Positions 1 to 8,747 are shown, counted from the first letter of the stretch. The stretch: 64,000 nucleotides of DNA from Comamonas koreensis (GCF_021026195.1 NZ_JAJNCT010000005.1:915293-979292); one strand, 5' to 3'. Translations and numbers: made by a program. The notes: generated by a model from the sequence alone, not told the origin.

Positions 1-71
1 CCACATTTTTATGGCTTGCGAAAAAGCGCGCAGGCCGACGAAACAAAGCATTTCCAAGGTGCGACAGTTTC

Positions 72-147
72 GGGCTCTTAGCTCAGTTGGTAGAGCAGCG
101 GACTCTTAATCCGTTGGTCGAGTGTTCGAATCACTCAGGGCCCACCA
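72..147 (+). tRNA. tRNA-Lys (anticodon CTT)
   Basis: The 76-nt sequence folds as a cloverleaf. The acceptor arm GGGCTCT pairs with AGGGCCC with one G-U pair, the D arm is GCTC/GAGC, the anticodon loop is CTCTTAA, the T arm is GAGTG/CACTC with loop TTCGAAT, and CCA is encoded. Loop positions 34-36 read CTT, so it decodes the AAG lysine codon. A strong intrinsic terminator follows within 10 nt, so it appears to be transcribed alone or as the last gene of its unit. Confidence 0.95.
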
Positions 148-153
148 CTCTTG

Positions 154-187
154 ACGGCCTAGGCTTCTCGCCTAGGCCGTTTTTTAT
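154..187 (+). terminator. Intrinsic terminator after tRNA-Lys
   Basis: An 11-bp perfect stem, ACGGCCTAGGC with GCCTAGGCCGT, encloses a 5-nt loop and is followed by a T run. It ends the tRNA transcript. Confidence 0.92.
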
Positions 188-310
188 TTCCCCGCGTCAC
201 CTGTCGCCTGCCCTACCGCAGAGCCGCAGCGCTTGCAGGCCAGGATGGCCCTGCGCTTGTAGAATGCTGGAATCCGTTTTATCCCTCCGACATTTCTCTC
301 AGCACCTACC

Positions 311-799
311 ATGCGCCCCCTGCTCCCCTCCTTGCTCGCCGCCTTCGCGTTTGCAACCGCCTCCAGCGCTTTTGCCCATGTCACGGTCAGCAATCCCTGG
401 GCGCGTGCCACGGTCGCACAGCAACAGGCTTCTGGTGTGTTCATGGATCTGCGCTCGGCGCATGACGATGCCCAGCTCGTCGGCGTGAAGACCGACGCCG
501 CCAGCACCGCCGAAGTGCACGAAATGCGCATGGAAGACAACGTGATGAAGATGCGGGCCGTGCCCAGCGTCAAACTGCCTAACGGCCAGGCCGTGAGCCT
601 CAAGCCCGGCGGTTACCACATCATGCTGATGGGCCTGAAAAAGCCGCTGGTCGCCGGCGAGAACGTCGACCTGACCCTGGAAGTGGTGCATGCCGATGGT
701 GCCAAGGAGAGCATTGCCGTGAGCGCCCCCATCCGCGCGCTGGCCCCGGCAGCCGCTGGCCAGCCTGCCGCTGCAGGCGGTCACCAGCACCAACACTGA
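311..799 (+). CDS. Periplasmic copper chaperone, PCu(A)C (DUF461) family
   Basis: The 162-residue product starts with a cleavable signal peptide of about 22 residues (MRPLLPSLLAAFAFATASSAFA). The mature part matches the PCu(A)C family, which carries Cu(I) in the periplasm and can supply the CuA centre of cytochrome c oxidase. The Met/His copper ligands are visible as EVHEMRMEDNVMKMR near residues 73-87 and GGYHIMLMG near 105-113. The C-terminus ends in a His-rich GGHQHQH tail that could add metal binding. No SenC/Sco partner is adjacent. The gene stands alone between two terminators. The family is clear, but the client oxidase cannot be told from here. Confidence 0.9.
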   Translation: MRPLLPSLLAAFAFATASSAFAHVTVSNPWARATVAQQQASGVFMDLRSAHDDAQLVGVKTDAASTAEVHEMRMEDNVMKMRAVPSVKLPNGQAVSLKPGGYHIMLMGLKKPLVAGENVDLTLEVVHADGAKESIAVSAPIRALAPAAAGQPAAAGGHQHQH

Positions 800-808
800 G
801 CGGATGCA

Positions 809-839
809 ACAACAGGCCTGAGCAGGCCTGTTGTTTATT
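809..839 (+). terminator. Intrinsic terminator after the copper chaperone
   Basis: An 11-bp perfect stem, ACAACAGGCCT with AGGCCTGTTGT, has a 4-nt loop and is followed by TTATTT. Confidence 0.9.
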
Positions 840-1122
840 TGAATACTAAATAAGCCTTGGTATACATCTCTGCGGTGTACCAGGCGCTTCGCCCTAACGC
901 TACCAAGAAAGCTAGTTACACTTTTCAGGCACGCCTGCGCTACATCTGGCACAAAGATCGCACTATAGTTGCGATTAATCAATGGCGCATTATTAATATA
1001 TCTGAGATATTGACATATTATTACAAGCTTTGAAAATGGAACAACGTCCATGCCAGGCACCCGCTTCGCACGAACTGCTGCTTCCATAACGCTTGATGGT
1101 GAATGTGCCAGGGAGAGTTGTT
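840..1122 (+). promoter_or_regulatory. AT-rich upstream region with a candidate promoter
   Basis: This 283-bp gap holds no gene. It contains an AT-rich patch at about 960-1040, unlike the GC-rich surroundings. Within the patch is a perfect -35 hexamer TTGACA at 1010-1015, with a weak -10 (GAAAAT or AAAATG) 16-17 bp downstream. An imperfect palindrome, AATATATCTGAGATATT, overlaps the -35. The gap precedes the GTPase module and is its probable promoter region. The -10 assignment is weak. Confidence 0.35.
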
Positions 1123-2025
1123 ATGTCCGAGTTGATCCTGCATGCCGCCCATTTGAGTGAAGCCCATCAACTGCGCTTTAGCTATTTGTTTGAAGTCGCC
1201 GCCAAGCACTGGCGCGACAAACAGCCTTCTCAGACCGCCAAGCCCGCCACTGAGTTGTGGGTGATCGACGCCCATAGCGCCCCCGGCGCCATCCAGAACC
1301 GCTCGAACAACTCCTTTGTGCTGCTGATTGCCACCGATGACCAGGCCCAGGCCGCACGCGCCCAATGGCCGGACCAGATTGATGCCCAATTGCCACCCGA
1401 CTACAGCGTGGGCCGCCTGACCCAGCTGCTGGAACACATCAGCGTCCAGGCCCATGGCAAGCGACTGCGCGAAACGCTCAAGACCCGTCGCCAGCACGGC
1501 ATGACCCTGGGCCATGATGTGCAGCTGAAGAATGCCGATGCCGCCTTTCTCAAGGCCACCGACCTGAGCCAGCCGACGCTGGTGGTGGCTGAGCCGGCGC
1601 CTGAGCCCATGGCAGAAGCTCCGATCGCGACCACGGCACCCGCTGCCGCCGCACCGGGCAACCTGCCCGCTCCCGGTACCCGTTTTCGCATCAAGCGCTG
1701 GACCCAGCTGACCGGCAGCATGGCCGGCCAGGCCCACCGGCAGCTGCTCGCGGCAATGATCTCCGGAGACCGGAGCCTGGATGAACTGGCCGAACGTACC
1801 CAGCTAGAGCGCGGCGAGATCCTGCGCGTACTACAGGTCCTGCGCGGCAAGGGCGTGCTGGTAGAGACAGCAGCACCCACAGCTGCTGAGCCGCTGGCCA
1901 TGGCCACCCCTGCCTCCCCAGCACCCCATGCCGCCCAGCCCAGCACGGCGGCGGCGGCCAAGCTGGGCCTTTTCCGACAACTGAGCCGCTGGATCCACCA
2001 GAACCGGGCCAGCGACCCGCACTGA
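1123..2025 (+). CDS. Uncharacterised protein partnered with a small GTPase
   Basis: The 300-residue product belongs to no family I recognise with confidence. Residues 1-130 look like a compact alpha/beta domain. Its strands LWVIDAH and FVLLIATD and its ending LPPDYSVGRLTQLLEHI recall a degenerate receiver domain, but no phospho-acceptor Asp context is clear. An Ala/Pro-rich linker follows, then about 65 residues (SLDELAERTQLERGEILRVL) that look like a helix-turn-helix or winged-helix fold, then another Ala/Pro-rich stretch. The start at 1123 was chosen because GGGAGAG lies 5 nt upstream; an in-frame ATG at 1096 lacks such a site. The stop is 20 nt before the GTPase gene, so the two are probably co-transcribed. 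Confidence 0.7.
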   Translation: MSELILHAAHLSEAHQLRFSYLFEVAAKHWRDKQPSQTAKPATELWVIDAHSAPGAIQNRSNNSFVLLIATDDQAQAARAQWPDQIDAQLPPDYSVGRLTQLLEHISVQAHGKRLRETLKTRRQHGMTLGHDVQLKNADAAFLKATDLSQPTLVVAEPAPEPMAEAPIATTAPAAAAPGNLPAPGTRFRIKRWTQLTGSMAGQAHRQLLAAMISGDRSLDELAERTQLERGEILRVLQVLRGKGVLVETAAPTAAEPLAMATPASPAPHAAQPSTAAAAKLGLFRQLSRWIHQNRASDPH

Positions 2026-2045
2026 ACCACTGACGGGAGGACCGC

Positions 2046-2588
2046 ATGCACCACCCCATCAAACGCATCGTGCTGCTGGGCCCCATGGGCATCGGCAAGA
2101 CGACAGCGATCCGCAGCCTCTGCGGCAGCCTGGCCATCGAGTGCGATGTGCCCAATCTGGACAAGCAGGCCCACGCGAAAGAGACCACCACGGTAGGCCT
2201 GGATTTTGGCGAAATCAAGCTCGACGATGAGGACACCCTGCAGGTCTACGGCTGCCCCGGTCAGGAGCGCTACGACTTTGTGCGTGAATGGGCGCTGTCG
2301 CTGGCTTTTGGCGCCATCGTTATGGTCGATATCCACGAGCCCCATGCGATGGAGCAGACCATCGACCTGATTCAGCAGTGCCATGCCGCCCCCAACATCC
2401 AGGCCATCGTGGTGCTGATTGCGCGCCCGGCATCGGCTGCGCAGCAGGAGATGTTCACCGTGCGCCTCTCGGCCCATGCCGAATGCGCCGTGCCCGTGCT
2501 CAGCGCCGATCCGCGCAACCCCTCGCAAATGCTCGACACCTTGGACATCATCGCCGCGATGCTGCCCGACGAAGTGCAGCCGCGCTGA
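2046..2588 (+). CDS. Predicted small GTPase (COG2229/MglA-like), degenerate
   Basis: The 180-residue product has the layout of a Ras-like small GTPase. The P-loop GPMGIGKTT is at residues 12-20, a switch I-like TTTVGLDFGEI at 47-57, and the switch II region YGCPGQERY at 68-76. Two features are off-consensus. The usual DxxGQ Asp is replaced, giving GCPGQ, and I see no NKxD/TKxD guanine-specificity motif where VLIARPAS occurs. Related GTPases in other bacteria work with roadblock/LC7 proteins or in conservon-type operons. Here the only partner is the preceding unknown protein. AGGAGG at 2036-2041 is a good ribosome site. Nucleotide binding is likely, but GTP specificity is uncertain. Confidence 0.8.
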   Translation: MHHPIKRIVLLGPMGIGKTTAIRSLCGSLAIECDVPNLDKQAHAKETTTVGLDFGEIKLDDEDTLQVYGCPGQERYDFVREWALSLAFGAIVMVDIHEPHAMEQTIDLIQQCHAAPNIQAIVVLIARPASAAQQEMFTVRLSAHAECAVPVLSADPRNPSQMLDTLDIIAAMLPDEVQPR

Positions 2589-2754
2589 GGCGCAGCCCGC
2601 AGGCCCATACCGCAGCGACTGCATGGCGCCGGCGCTTGGGTTAAGCTCAGCGGCTGCTGCTTGCACACCGGGCTCGCCCCAGGCTGCAGCAGCCCAGGCT
2701 CTTAACCCCCTTATTTGACGACGCCCCCTGCCCACGGCCGGTGGCGCGCTGGCC

Positions 2755-3993
2755 ATGAACCCACCACGCCCCGCAGACGCATCCGCCCAGCCCACACCCC
2801 AATGGATTCTGGCGGTCATGCTGGCACTGCTGGGCATGCTGGGGCCGTTCTCGATCGACACCTACCTGCCCGCCTTTGACGGCATTGCAGCATCGCTCAA
2901 CGCCTCACCGCTGCAGATGCAGCAGACGCTGTCGGCCTATCTGTTTGGCTTCGCGTTCATGAACCTGTTCCACGGTGCGCTGTCGGACAGCTTTGGCCGC
3001 CGCCCCATCGTGCTCTGGGGCCTGGCCGCCTTTGCGCTGACCTCGGCGGGCTGCGCGCTAGCCCAGACCCCCGGCCAGCTGATCCTGTTCCGCGCACTGC
3101 AAGGCTGCACCACGGGCGCCGGCATTGTGGTCTCGCGCGCGGTGGTGCGCGATCTGTTCCCGCCCGCCCAGGCCCAGCGGGTGATGAGCCAGATCACCAT
3201 CTACTTCGGCATCGCGCCTGCAGTCGCGCCGATGATCGGCGGCGTCTTCATTGCCTACGCCAGCTGGCAATCGATCTTCTGGCTGCTGACGGTAATTGGC
3301 GCGCTGCTGTGGGCCTACAACTGGCGCCTGCTGCCAGAGAGCCTGCCGCCCGAAAAGCGCCAGGCCTTTGATGTGCGCAACCTCATGCGCGGCTACTGGC
3401 AGCTGTGCAGCAGCCCACGCTTTTTGCTGCTGGCTGCCGCCAGCGGTGTACCGTTCAACGGCATGTTCATCTACATCCTGTCGGCCCCCACCTTCCTGGG
3501 CACCCACATGCGCATGCAGCCGACCCAGTTCTTCTGGTTCTTCATCTGCACCATCGGCGGCATCATGCTGGGCGCCTGGGTCAGCGGCAGGCTGGCGGGC
3601 AAGATTCCGCCCAAGCGCCAGGTGCGCCACGGCTTTCTGATCATGTTCCTGACCTCCTGCATCTACCTGCTGCTGAACCTGGTACTGCCCCCGCACCCGG
3701 CCTGGGCCTTGCTGCCGCTGGGTATCTATTCCTTCGGCTGGGCCTTGATGACCCCGGTGGTCACCCTGCTGGTGCTGGATCTGCATCCGGAGCGCCGGGG
3801 CCTGGCCTCTTCGCTGCAGGCCGTCGTCACCTCGGTCGCCAATGGCATCGTCGCGGGCGTGCTCGCGCCCCTGGTCATGCAGTCCACCGTGGCGCTCGCC
3901 ATTGCGTCGATGGGCCTGATGCTGACCGGCCTGTTCAGCTGGATCTACTTTCACCACCGCTGGCCCGATATCGGCCGCCACAATGCGGTCTGA
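2755..3993 (+). CDS. Bcr/CflA-family multidrug efflux MFS transporter
   Basis: The 412-residue inner-membrane protein has about 12 hydrophobic segments. It matches the Bcr/CflA subgroup of the major facilitator superfamily (drug:H+ antiporters). Visible signatures are GPFSIDTYLPAF in helix 1, the loop 2-3 motif GALSDSFGRRPIVLWG, and the motif C region after GCTTGAGIVVSRAVVRDLF. The length is normal for the family. No clear ribosome site precedes the ATG at 2755. It is separated from the GTPase gene by 166 bp that hold no gene I can see. The substrate cannot be predicted. Confidence 0.9.
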   Translation: MNPPRPADASAQPTPQWILAVMLALLGMLGPFSIDTYLPAFDGIAASLNASPLQMQQTLSAYLFGFAFMNLFHGALSDSFGRRPIVLWGLAAFALTSAGCALAQTPGQLILFRALQGCTTGAGIVVSRAVVRDLFPPAQAQRVMSQITIYFGIAPAVAPMIGGVFIAYASWQSIFWLLTVIGALLWAYNWRLLPESLPPEKRQAFDVRNLMRGYWQLCSSPRFLLLAAASGVPFNGMFIYILSAPTFLGTHMRMQPTQFFWFFICTIGGIMLGAWVSGRLAGKIPPKRQVRHGFLIMFLTSCIYLLLNLVLPPHPAWALLPLGIYSFGWALMTPVVTLLVLDLHPERRGLASSLQAVVTSVANGIVAGVLAPLVMQSTVALAIASMGLMLTGLFSWIYFHHRWPDIGRHNAV

Positions 3994-4062
3994 AGCCTGA
4001 CGGATGCGCCCCAAGGGGGCACTCAGAGCTCACCATCTAGCAGCCGCCTTGTGCGACAGGCA

Positions 4063-4093
4063 TAAAAAAAGAGCTCCCCTTGGGAAGCTCTTT
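4063..4093 (-). terminator. Intrinsic terminator of the RNA helicase gene
   Basis: On the minus strand an AAAGAGCT/AGCTCTTT stem, extended by three G-C pairs beyond a bulge, is followed by a run of seven T. It lies 20 nt past the helicase stop. It could also slow readthrough from the converging exporter gene. Confidence 0.85.
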
Positions 4094-4113
4094 GTCATTG
4101 CGCGATGCGCTGA

Positions 4114-6159
4114 TTAACGGCTGCGCTCGGTGCGCTTGCGGTCACCACCAGCGGGGCTGTAGGGACGTCCACCGCGCTCACCACCAAAGCGGTTTTCACC
4201 ACCTGGACGGCGCTGGGCGAAGTCACCACCACCGGCGTGGCGGGGGCCTGCGCTGCGTGGGCCGCGGCTGTCAGCGCCACGGTTGTCGCCGCCAAAGCGG
4301 TCACCACGGCGCTCAGGCGCGCGGTCAAAGCTGCGGCCTTCGGGGCGGGGTGCGCGGTCCTGGAAGCGATCAGCGCCGCGATCCTGGAAACGGTCCGGGC
4401 CACGGTCCTGGAAGCGGTCGCCACCACGGTCAGGGCGCTGCTCAAAGCGTGGTGCACGGTCATCGCGCTGCTCGAAACGCGGACGGCTATCGCCACCGCG
4501 TGGAGCACCACCAAAACCAGCGTTCTCGCCAAAGCCTGGCTTGCGGCCATAGCCTTCGCCGTCACGGCGGGCACCAAAACCACCACGGTCGGCGCCAAAG
4601 CCGCCACCACCACGGCGCTCGCCACCACGGCCAGCACCTGGACGGCCACGGTCACCACCACGGCCTGCACCACGCGCGCCTTCGCTGCGTGCGGGGAAGC
4701 GTTGCTGCGGCTCCATGCCTGGAATCACTTCCGGCTTGAACTGCTGCTTGGTGTAAGCCTCGATATCGAACACACGGCGGCGGTCACGGAACTCTGCGAA
4801 GGTGATCGCCAGGCCCGAGCGGCCAGCACGGCCGGTACGGCCAATGCGGTGGGTGTAGTCTTCGGCCTTCATCGGCAGACCGTAGTTGAACACGTGGGTA
4901 ATCGTGGGCACGTCGATACCACGGGCAGCCACATCGGTCGCCACCAGGATCTGCACTTGGCCATTGCGCAGGGCCATCAGGCGGCGGTTACGCAGGCCTT
5001 GGCTCAGCGCGCCGTGCAGTGCCACTGCAGAGAAGCCTTCTTGCTGCAGGTCGTTGGCCAGGCCGTCACATTCCACCTGGGTGGATGCAAACACGATGGC
5101 CTGGTTGATCGAGGCATCACGCAGCCAGTGGTCCAGCAGCTTGCGCTTGTGCTGGGAGTTGTCGGCCCAGAACAGCACTTGCTTGATGTTGGCGTGCTTT
5201 TCCTGGGGCGAATCGATGGTGATCTTCTGCACGCCCGAGCCGTTGTCATGCATCACGCGCATGGCCAGCTGCTGGATGCGTGGCGCGAAGGTCGCGCTGA
5301 ACATCATGGTCTGCTTGCGCTGTGCGGTCAGCTGGTTGACTTCGGCCAGGTCGTCCGAGAAGCCCAGGTCCAGCATGCGGTCGGCCTCGTCCACCACCAA
5401 GAACTGCACCTTGTCGAGCTTGATCTGCATCGAGCGCTGCAGGTCCAGCAGACGGCCAGGCGTGGCCACGACCAGATCAGCGTTTTGCAGCTTGGCGATT
5501 TGCAGCTGGTAAGGCATGCCGCCCACGATATTGGCTACGCGCAGACCACGGCAGTGGCGCACCAGCTCAATCGCGTCGTGGGCCACTTGCTGGGCCAGCT
5601 CACGGGTAGGGCAGAGCACCAGGGCGCCAGGTTGGGCAGCCTTGAAGTTGCGGGGGCTCAGCGGGTTCTTGCGCTTGGCGCGCTTGGGCGCTTGCTCACC
5701 ACGGGCCAGGGCTTCTGCCACCAGGCGTTCGTGTTCAGCGCGCTCAGCGGCTTCGGCCTGGCCTTGTTGCTGGATCAGCGTGTGCAGCACGGGCAGCAGG
5801 AAGGCGGCGGTCTTGCCCGAACCGGTCTGGCTCGACACCATCAGGTCGGCAAAGTGCTGCGATTCTTCGCCGTCGCCAAACATGGCCAGCGGAATGGCGC
5901 GCGATTGCACGGCGGTGGGTTGGGTGTAGCCCAGGTCCTTGACGGCCTGCACCAGCTCGGGCGCCAGGCCCAGCTCGACAAAGCCGTTCGGCTCTTCAGG
6001 CAGCGCTTCGGCTTCGGTCTCAGCCACCAGCTCGGTGTTGCCTTCTTGCGAAGCGTCGGCGGCTTCAGTGGACAGGGGGGTATTGACGATCTCTTGGGTA
6101 GCGTCAACAGTGTTTTGCGCAGGCGCGGCTTCGCCCTGCAGATGGAGGTCTTGCGTCAT
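4114..6159 (-). CDS. DEAD-box ATP-dependent RNA helicase with long Arg/Gly-rich tail
   Basis: The 681-residue protein carries all the DEAD-box motifs: Q motif (GYTQPTAVQSRAIPL), Walker A SSQTGSGKT near residue 110, PTRELAQQ, TPGRLLD, DEAD near 258, SAT near 285, and HRIGRTGRAGR near 436. It remodels RNA in the cytoplasm and is of RhlE type. An acidic N-terminal extension of about 55 residues precedes the core. From about residue 485 to the end the protein is a low-complexity tail rich in Arg, Gly, Asp and Phe, including three tandem DRFQDRGP-like units near residues 580-605. Such tails bind RNA and can drive condensation. The start MTQDLHLQ at 6159 fits the family. A 275-nt gap separates it from orn upstream. 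Confidence 0.93.
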   Translation of the reverse strand: MTQDLHLQGEAAPAQNTVDATQEIVNTPLSTEAADASQEGNTELVAETEAEALPEEPNGFVELGLAPELVQAVKDLGYTQPTAVQSRAIPLAMFGDGEESQHFADLMVSSQTGSGKTAAFLLPVLHTLIQQQGQAEAAERAEHERLVAEALARGEQAPKRAKRKNPLSPRNFKAAQPGALVLCPTRELAQQVAHDAIELVRHCRGLRVANIVGGMPYQLQIAKLQNADLVVATPGRLLDLQRSMQIKLDKVQFLVVDEADRMLDLGFSDDLAEVNQLTAQRKQTMMFSATFAPRIQQLAMRVMHDNGSGVQKITIDSPQEKHANIKQVLFWADNSQHKRKLLDHWLRDASINQAIVFASTQVECDGLANDLQQEGFSAVALHGALSQGLRNRRLMALRNGQVQILVATDVAARGIDVPTITHVFNYGLPMKAEDYTHRIGRTGRAGRSGLAITFAEFRDRRRVFDIEAYTKQQFKPEVIPGMEPQQRFPARSEGARGAGRGGDRGRPGAGRGGERRGGGGFGADRGGFGARRDGEGYGRKPGFGENAGFGGAPRGGDSRPRFEQRDDRAPRFEQRPDRGGDRFQDRGPDRFQDRGADRFQDRAPRPEGRSFDRAPERRGDRFGGDNRGADSRGPRSAGPRHAGGGDFAQRRPGGENRFGGERGGRPYSPAGGDRKRTERSR

Positions 6160-6434
6160 TTTGAACAATAGCAATAGGCCGGCCACTGCGCGTTTCGCAA
6201 CGCAGTTCCGTACCGTTCATGGTTTTAAATACATCAACCATCAAACGGTAACGGCCGTACAAATTGCCGCGGGCTTGTTCAAATCGGCCATGCTGCGAAT
6301 CGCATGGCCTGGACGCCCAGAGAATGAAGGGAGATGTGCGTATCAACCGCCAGTTTTGGCGGGGAAGCGCGAATTATCGCACGATCTGGGGTTTTCCCGC
6401 AGACCCAAGGGTCAATGCCCCGAAAAAACCACGT
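6160..6434 (-). promoter_or_regulatory. Leader/promoter region of the RNA helicase gene
   Basis: This 275-nt gap lies between the orn stop and the helicase start on the same strand. I find no convincing open reading frame, no terminator with a T run, and no known riboswitch. A GATAAT-like sequence lies in its upstream half. Its length would allow a long 5' leader, as seen for some cold-inducible helicase genes, but that is only a possibility. Confidence 0.3.
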
Positions 6435-7055
6435 TCAAGCGGCGGGCTGTGGGGCGGCGGGCGCCAGCTGCAGAAAATGCTCGCGGTAGTACCGCAGCTC
6501 GTCAATCGACTCATGCACATCGGCCAGCGCGGTGTGCTTTTGTGCCTTCTTGAAGCCGGTGACCAGCTCGGGGCGCCAGCGGCGTGCCAGCTCCTTGAGG
6601 GTGCTCACATCGACATTGCGGTAGTGGAAGTAGGCTTCCAGATCGGGCATGTAGCGCGCCAGAAAACGGCGGTCCTGGCCGATGCTGTTGCCGCACATGG
6701 GCACCTTGGCCTTGGGCACATAGCGCTTCATGAAGCGCAGCACTTCGGCCTGCGCAGCGGCCTCGTCAATCGCTGAGGCCTTGACCCGCTCGGTCAGCCC
6801 GCTGCGGCCATGGGTGCCCCGGTTCCAGGCGTCCATCTTGGCCAGCTCCTCGTCACTTTGGTGGATTGCAATCACAGGCCCTTCCACGCGCACGCTCAAA
6901 TCGGCATTGGTGACCACCAGCGCGATCTCGATCACACGGTGCTCCAGTGGGTTCAAACCGGTCATTTCGCAGTCCAGCCAGACCAGGTTCAGATCGGACT
7001 TGGCCAGCTCAGGCACGGGGTCGGCCTGTGTATCCAGGGTGTTCTTGTTTTGCAT
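6435..7055 (-). CDS. orn: Oligoribonuclease
   Basis: The 206-residue protein is a DEDDh 3'-5' exonuclease that degrades 2-5-nt RNAs, including pGpG from c-di-GMP turnover, in the cytoplasm. The acidic residues are in [11 protein letters not shown] (D and E), in [11 protein letters not shown] (D), and in [15 protein letters not shown] (H and D). The order NxxWLDxExTGL, then GNSIxQDRxFL, then HxALxDxxxSIxELxyYR is diagnostic of Orn. The N-terminus is about 20 residues longer than the E. coli protein, and the tail ends in an Ala/Pro stretch. It reads away from the M48 protease gene across a 60-bp shared upstream region. Confidence 0.96.
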   Translation of the reverse strand: MQNKNTLDTQADPVPELAKSDLNLVWLDCEMTGLNPLEHRVIEIALVVTNADLSVRVEGPVIAIHQSDEELAKMDAWNRGTHGRSGLTERVKASAIDEAAAQAEVLRFMKRYVPKAKVPMCGNSIGQDRRFLARYMPDLEAYFHYRNVDVSTLKELARRWRPELVTGFKKAQKHTALADVHESIDELRYYREHFLQLAPAAPQPAA

Positions 7056-7115
7056 GGGGGCGATTGTCGCCTATGCCCTACACTGTCTGGTATTCGCCCA
7101 CCAACACCCCCACTT

Positions 7116-8405
7116 GTGACTCCATCGCTGCTGTTCACCCTGCTATTCGCCATTGCACTGGCTGCCAGTGTGCTGATCAAACTCTGGCTGGCCAGCCGCC
7201 AGATGCGCCATGTGGCCGCCCACCGCCATGCCGTCCCCGCCCTCTTTGCCGACCGCATCAGCCTGGAGGCCCACCACAAGGCGGCCGACTACACGATTGC
7301 CAAGACCCGCTTTGGGCTGCTGGGCCTGGCGATTGGCACCGTCACGTTGCTGGCTTGGACCTTGCTGGGCGGGCTCGATCTGCTCAATGCCAGTCTGCTG
7401 GACGCACTGGGCGGCGGCATGTGGCAGCAGCTGGCCCTGGTGGCCGCGTTTGCGCTGATCAGCGGCCTCATCGATCTGCCGGCCAGCTACTACCAGACCT
7501 TTGTGCTGGAGCAGCGCTTTGGCTTCAACAAGATGACGCCCGGCCTGTGGCTGGCCGATCTGCTCAAGGGCACGGCCATGGGCGCGCTGGTGGGCTTGCC
7601 CATCCTGGCGGTCATCCTGTGGCTGATGGGATCGGCCGGCCAGTGGTGGTGGCTTTGGGCCTGGGCCTTCTGGGTGGGCTTCAACCTGCTGCTGATGGTC
7701 ATCTACCCGGCCTTTATCGCGCCGCTGTTCAACAAGTTCCAGCCACTGGAGGACGAAAGCCTCAAAGCCCGCGTGCAGGCCTTGATGCAGCGCTGCGGCT
7801 TTGCGGCTAAGGGCCTGTTTGTGATGGATGGCAGCCGCCGCAGCGCCCATGCCAATGCCTATTTCACCGGCTTTGGCGCCAGCAAGCGCGTGGTGTTCTT
7901 CGACACCTTGCTGCAAAAGCTCAATGGCGACGAGGTCGAAGCCGTGCTGGCCCATGAGCTGGGCCACTTCAAGCACAAGCACATCATCAAGCGCATGCTG
8001 GGCCTGTTTGGCCTGACCTTGCTGGGCTTTGCGCTGCTGGGCTGGCTGTCGCAGCAGGGCTGGTTCTATACCGGCCTCGGCGTCACACCCAACCTGAACA
8101 TTCCTGGCGTGCCCGGCTCCAGCCCCAACGATGCGCTGGCACTGCTGCTGTTCATGCTGGTGATACCGGTGTTCAGCAGCTTTGTCTCGCCGCTGATGGC
8201 GCAGTCCTCGCGCAAGCATGAGTTCGAGGCCGATGCCTATGCTGTCCAGCAGACGCGCGCGGCCGATCTGCAGTCGGCCCTGCTCAAGCTCTATGAGGAC
8301 AATGCCTCCACGTTGACGCCCGATCCGGTCTATGTGCGCTATTACTATTCGCACCCGCCTGCCGTAGAGCGTATCCGCCACATGCAACAATTGGCCCATG
8401 ACTGA
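7116..8405 (+). CDS. M48 (Ste24/CAAX prenyl protease 1-like) membrane metallopeptidase
   Basis: The 429-residue integral membrane protein has about seven hydrophobic segments. The zinc motif HELGH is at residues 280-284, and the third-ligand motif EFEAD is near 369-373. This arrangement matches the Ste24 subgroup of M48 peptidases, which have a large intramembrane chamber. In bacteria the role is probably membrane protein or peptide quality control. I chose the GTG at 7116 because it directly precedes the first hydrophobic helix (SLLFTLLFAIALAASVLI), and no ATG lies close in frame. The gene overlaps phhB by 8 nt, so translation is probably coupled. Confidence 0.9.
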   Translation: MTPSLLFTLLFAIALAASVLIKLWLASRQMRHVAAHRHAVPALFADRISLEAHHKAADYTIAKTRFGLLGLAIGTVTLLAWTLLGGLDLLNASLLDALGGGMWQQLALVAAFALISGLIDLPASYYQTFVLEQRFGFNKMTPGLWLADLLKGTAMGALVGLPILAVILWLMGSAGQWWWLWAWAFWVGFNLLLMVIYPAFIAPLFNKFQPLEDESLKARVQALMQRCGFAAKGLFVMDGSRRSAHANAYFTGFGASKRVVFFDTLLQKLNGDEVEAVLAHELGHFKHKHIIKRMLGLFGLTLLGFALLGWLSQQGWFYTGLGVTPNLNIPGVPGSSPNDALALLLFMLVIPVFSSFVSPLMAQSSRKHEFEADAYAVQQTRAADLQSALLKLYEDNASTLTPDPVYVRYYYSHPPAVERIRHMQQLAHD

Positions 8406-8742
8406 AACCCACCTGCCCAAACAAGACTGGTCCACCCAAAGCCGCCGCGCGCTGTCCGCCTCCGAGGTGGTGACACAGCTGAGCCAACTGACCGGTTGGG
8501 TGCTGAGCGGTGATGGTGCCGATGTGGCCATCGAGAAGACCTTCCGCTTTGCCAACTACTACGAGACCATGGCCTTTGTGAACGGCGTGGCCTTGGTGGC
8601 CCATACGCAGGACCACCACCCGGACCTGTCGGTGCACTACAACCGCTGCGTGGTGCGCTTCAACACCCATGATGTGCATGGGCTGTCGGTCACCGACTTC
8701 GAATGCGCACGCCGCATCGAAGCCATGCTGCAGCTGGCCTGA
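8398..8742 (+). CDS. phhB: Pterin-4a-carbinolamine dehydratase
   Basis: The 114-residue protein matches the PCD/DCoH family, which dehydrates 4a-hydroxytetrahydrobiopterin to recycle the cofactor of phenylalanine hydroxylase. The conserved block HHPDLSVHYNRCVVRFNTHD near residues 77-96, followed by GLSVTDFECARRI, contains the catalytic histidines. No phhA lies nearby. The first 8 nt overlap the M48 protease gene and rsgA begins 5 nt after its stop, so the three genes form a tight unit. Confidence 0.94.
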   Translation: MTETHLPKQDWSTQSRRALSASEVVTQLSQLTGWVLSGDGADVAIEKTFRFANYYETMAFVNGVALVAHTQDHHPDLSVHYNRCVVRFNTHDVHGLSVTDFECARRIEAMLQLA

Positions 8743-8747
8743 GAGCC

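Noticed and set aside
4237..6171. A 644-codon plus-strand open frame opposite the DEAD-box helicase
   Set aside because: It is an antisense shadow; its repetitive Ala/Thr start mirrors the repetitive helicase tail.
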